From Symbiodinium natans (taxonomy: Eukaryota; Sar; Dinophyceae; Suessiales; Symbiodiniaceae): a stretch of 64,000 nt of DNA. Shown one piece after another: positions 61,631 through 64,000 of this stretch; within the stretch, counting starts at the first letter, position 1; each line of letters starts with the position of its first letter. Below the pieces are notes generated by a model. That model did not search any database, was not told where the DNA came from, and saw only the letters and a program-made list of their open reading frames with translations. Location of the stretch: the NCBI GenBank assembly GCA_905221605.1, contig CAJNDS010002414.1, positions 324,710-388,709 on the forward strand, in the 5' to 3' direction. A program made the position numbers and the translations under genes.

Positions 61631-64000
61631 TCATTCTTCATCCTCTTCGCCCTTCTTCTCGCCAGCTCCAGTTGACTCCATCAACTTGGCGCGGCGCTCC
61701 TTGGCGGCTTCCTTCATCTCCGCCAACTCAGCCGTCCTCGTTTCCATCATCACATCCTGCGAAGATCGGCTAGGCTCAGCTGGCGTCTCCGCAGGCCTCT
61801 CAGTTGGCTGGTCTCCAACCTTTCTCTTCTTCTCTTCCAACATCAGCTCCAAATCGGCAACACTAAAGCTTGCCTTCACACGCTCAGCAATCTGCGCGAT
61901 AGCTGCTGCATCCAACTCAGATGGTACAACTGACACAGGCGAGCGAACCGCTTCGCCTTCCAGCTTTGCTCTCTTAGCAGCTTCTTCCTCGGCAGCTGAC
62001 AGGTCGGCGATGCGCTTGCGCTTTCGCTCAGCTTCCTCGAACTCTCGGTCTTGCTGTTCCGCTGCAGCCTTGAGGATCCGCTTCAGGTCCTTTTCCTCCT
62101 TCTCGAGTTTCCCAACATTCTCACCCATGATCCCAAAGGCTTGCTGCCACATGTCGGCAGGCAACGTCAAGTTGAACCTCACCACATAGTCGGTCGGCAA
62201 GTGCCACTTACACTTGCAGATCCACACAACACCGCTTCGAGTCTCACTCGCAACCACCTTCTTCCAGCTTGCCGCCCTCTGCGTGTCGGTGATCTCCTCT
62301 TTCTTTTTCTCCAGGTCCTCCAAGAATCCTGCAACAGACTCCATCACGGATCTGTAGTGGCTGTAGGCCACAAACGACCACTTGGGGACTGGTCTCTCCC
62401 TCAGCTCCGGCTCGTGAATCCGAAGTGTATCACACGACAACATCGAAATCACTCGCACTCGCTCCACCAGTTCCTTAAACACCAAGGATCCTTCCTTTGC
62501 ACTTCTCTTCCAGCGCAACACCCATGGGGGATAATACGAGCTCTCAGCTTCATCCTCCATGATCCTCTCTGCTCCCAAAATGGGTAGCATGCACAACAGA
62601 TCCACCATCCGCAAGACTCCGAGGTCCTGGTGCTCACCCAGAAGCAAAACAGGGACTATCCCTTTTCTCTTCAAGTACCTCACGAAGCTCAACATCGCCA
62701 GGCCACACGTTCCCGGCGGTACTTCCATGTACAGTCCTCCTTCATTCACTGCCATCTCCCAGATGATGGCCTTGCCACCAATCTGTCCACGGACATCCAA
62801 GATTCCGAAGATCTTCGTGGGTTTCTCCTGTAGCTCACACACCTCCTGGATGGGCTTCACCAGCTTCTCGTATGAGCTTTGATAGCGCACCATATCCTTG
62901 TCGGATAGCGTGCCTACCACGTCCTTGAGCTCTAGCTCATCCACTGGAGTTCCGCGCCGGCAGATACTCCATGACACATCACCGAACCACTTCGGCGGCT
63001 CTGGATCCGCCAGCTCCGGAAACACGTCGACCATCCGTTCAATCACCTTCGGCATGGCCTTGGGTTTCGGTGCAGCTTGGCCTGAGCCTCGGCTTTCACC
63101 TTTATCACCCCTTTTTCCAGCAGCTCGGCGCTCCTTCTCTGCCTCTCGGAGATGGAATGCATGGCTTGCATCCGTGCCAGAGACTGTCACAGTCTGTTTG
63201 CACTTTTCGCACTTGGGCTTGCCACTTTCATCCCAGCTCAACCCGGCAGCATGCTCGGATCTGAACAACCATTTGCAAACCTTACACCAAAAGGGGCTTT
63301 TCATCTCAGCACCCTGCTCACCCTTCCTGCTGTCTTCAGCTGCCATTTTCCTGTCCTTCACCAAAGGTACAGGCTCCAGGCTAGGGCTAGCTTCCGTGGT
63401 GCTTGAACCAAAGCTTTTGCGGTTGGACCATAAATCCATTTCTTGAACCTCAGGGGAAGAGTCTTCACGAAGGGTTTCGGGACTTCTAAGGTGGAAATTT
63501 TCAAAAACTTCACCACACTTTTTCACACTTTTCAACGATCCAACTTGCTCCACACTGCATCCAGTTGCCTCGGCACACTGGCATGCCTGAACTCCAACCC
63601 TTGGTCGGATTCCACAGATCCTCCACACCTGCTGCACATCTTCACCAGGGTATATACCCATAGCTTGCTGGTGCTGACAGAATGTCACTTGACTCAAGCA
63701 CTTTGTAAGAACGTCAGCGATCATTCCCGCTGTCGGGCACCAAATGACCTTCAAGGTCTGAGCTTCCTGTATCCGCTCCTGAAGATAGCAGACAGCGATG
63801 TCTAAGTGGCGAACTCGCCTACTCAACCCACGGTTTAGCAAAACCGCTCTCGCTGAGGAACTGTCAGTGTGCAATCGGATCGTGACATCTGACTCGGCCA
63901 ACTGACCGATCAAAGTCGCAAGTCCCTCACTCTCCTGTACCGCAGTCAAGATGGCTCTCAACTCGGCTTCACAAGAACTCAGCGATACACACCCTTGAAC
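61631..64000 (-). CDS. Second copia-like Pol, 3' part: RNase H fused to a long C-terminal region
   Basis: Open from the right edge to a stop at 61633-61631 (about 789 codons in the window). The first ~100 residues are copia RNase H: SLSSCEAELRAI at the edge, HTDSS, VRHLDIAVCYLQ and IADVLTKCLS. No stop follows. The same frame continues with a C-x2-C/C-x2-C ribbon (SPFWCKVCKWLF, then KPKCEKCKQ; about 63290-63200), a central globular stretch (KIFGILDVRGQIGGKAIIWE, VPVLLLGEHQDLGVLRMVDL) and a long charged coiled-coil-like tail (RILKAAAEQQDREFEEAERK). The C-terminal region is not part of standard copia pol. The upstream domains are outside the window. Confidence 0.8.
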   Translation of the reverse strand, partial: VQGCVSLSSCEAELRAILTAVQESEGLATLIGQLAESDVTIRLHTDSSSARAVLLNRGLSRRVRHLDIAVCYLQERIQEAQTLKVIWCPTAGMIADVLTKCLSQVTFCQHQQAMGIYPGEDVQQVWRICGIRPRVGVQACQCAEATGCSVEQVGSLKSVKKCGEVFENFHLRSPETLREDSSPEVQEMDLWSNRKSFGSSTTEASPSLEPVPLVKDRKMAAEDSRKGEQGAEMKSPFWCKVCKWLFRSEHAAGLSWDESGKPKCEKCKQTVTVSGTDASHAFHLREAEKERRAAGKRGDKGESRGSGQAAPKPKAMPKVIERMVDVFPELADPEPPKWFGDVSWSICRRGTPVDELELKDVVGTLSDKDMVRYQSSYEKLVKPIQEVCELQEKPTKIFGILDVRGQIGGKAIIWEMAVNEGGLYMEVPPGTCGLAMLSFVRYLKRKGIVPVLLLGEHQDLGVLRMVDLLCMLPILGAERIMEDEAESSYYPPWVLRWKRSAKEGSLVFKELVERVRVISMLSCDTLRIHEPELRERPVPKWSFVAYSHYRSVMESVAGFLEDLEKKKEEITDTQRAASWKKVVASETRSGVVWICKCKWHLPTDYVVRFNLTLPADMWQQAFGIMGENVGKLEKEEKDLKRILKAAAEQQDREFEEAERKRKRIADLSAAEEEAAKRAKLEGEAVRSPVSVVPSELDAAAIAQIAERVKASFSVADLELMLEEKKRKVGDQPTERPAETPAEPSRSSQDVMMETRTAELAEMKEAAKERRAKLMESTGAGEKKGEEDEE

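Overview
Eukaryotic nuclear DNA, most likely from a dinoflagellate (Symbiodiniaceae-like). The reasons are: interstitial arrays of the telomere-type heptamer CCCTAAA/TTTAGGG scattered through intergenic and intronic DNA; genes cut into many 40-90 nt exons, some with GC instead of GT splice donors; every recognisable gene on one strand (minus), as in dinoflagellate unidirectional gene arrays; a giant Ty1/copia polyprotein with a lysine/aspartate-glycine repeat in gag; and short matches to the dinoflagellate spliced leader inside its LTRs. There is no sign of bacterial operons, rRNA, tRNA or CRISPR. The species cannot be fixed from the sequence alone.

Layout. 0.1-2.2 kb: exons of an RCC1-repeat protein (gene A). 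4.1-4.3 kb: two exons of a cold-shock-domain protein with a clean 87-nt intron. 5.9-9 kb: simple sequence, poly-C and telomere-like arrays. 9.5-11 kb: a BCS1-type AAA ATPase. 16.2-18.8 kb: a one-domain voltage-gated cation channel (S2, S3, S4, S5, pore and S6 blocks recognised) with a C-terminal EF-hand. 21-25 kb: isolated exons, one carrying a beta-rich domain ending in WSNGEIWLKK. 26.6-29.3 kb: a second RCC1-repeat gene (B). 30.5-38.1 kb: several unrecognised multi-exon genes. 39.1-43.7 kb: an AzgA/NCS2-type purine permease in at least 13 small exons. 44.6-48.3 kb: unrecognised exons, some encoding membrane helices. 48.4-50.6 kb: a ~250-bp tandem repeat and a ~950-bp CTA microsatellite. 51.7-60.7 kb: a near-complete Ty1/copia element (LTR, primer site, gag-pol, an extra membrane-protein ORF, polypurine tract, LTR). 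61.6-64.0 kb: the 3' part of a second copia-like element, whose RNase H is fused to a long unrelated C-terminal region; it runs off the right edge.

The points most worth following up are structural. Five places show an outward-facing pair of telomere-like arrays (CCCTAAA array, 80-120 bp spacer, TTTAGGG array). Some such arrays lie inside introns of recognisable genes. Short inverted-repeat elements (about 80-110 bp) with duplicated flanks sit in introns or intergenic DNA and look like introners or MITEs. The copia element carries a third ORF and an extra C-terminal domain beyond RNase H.

The genes show no shared pathway. Exon boundaries are approximate unless stated, because they come from reading frames and family motifs without alignment or transcript data.
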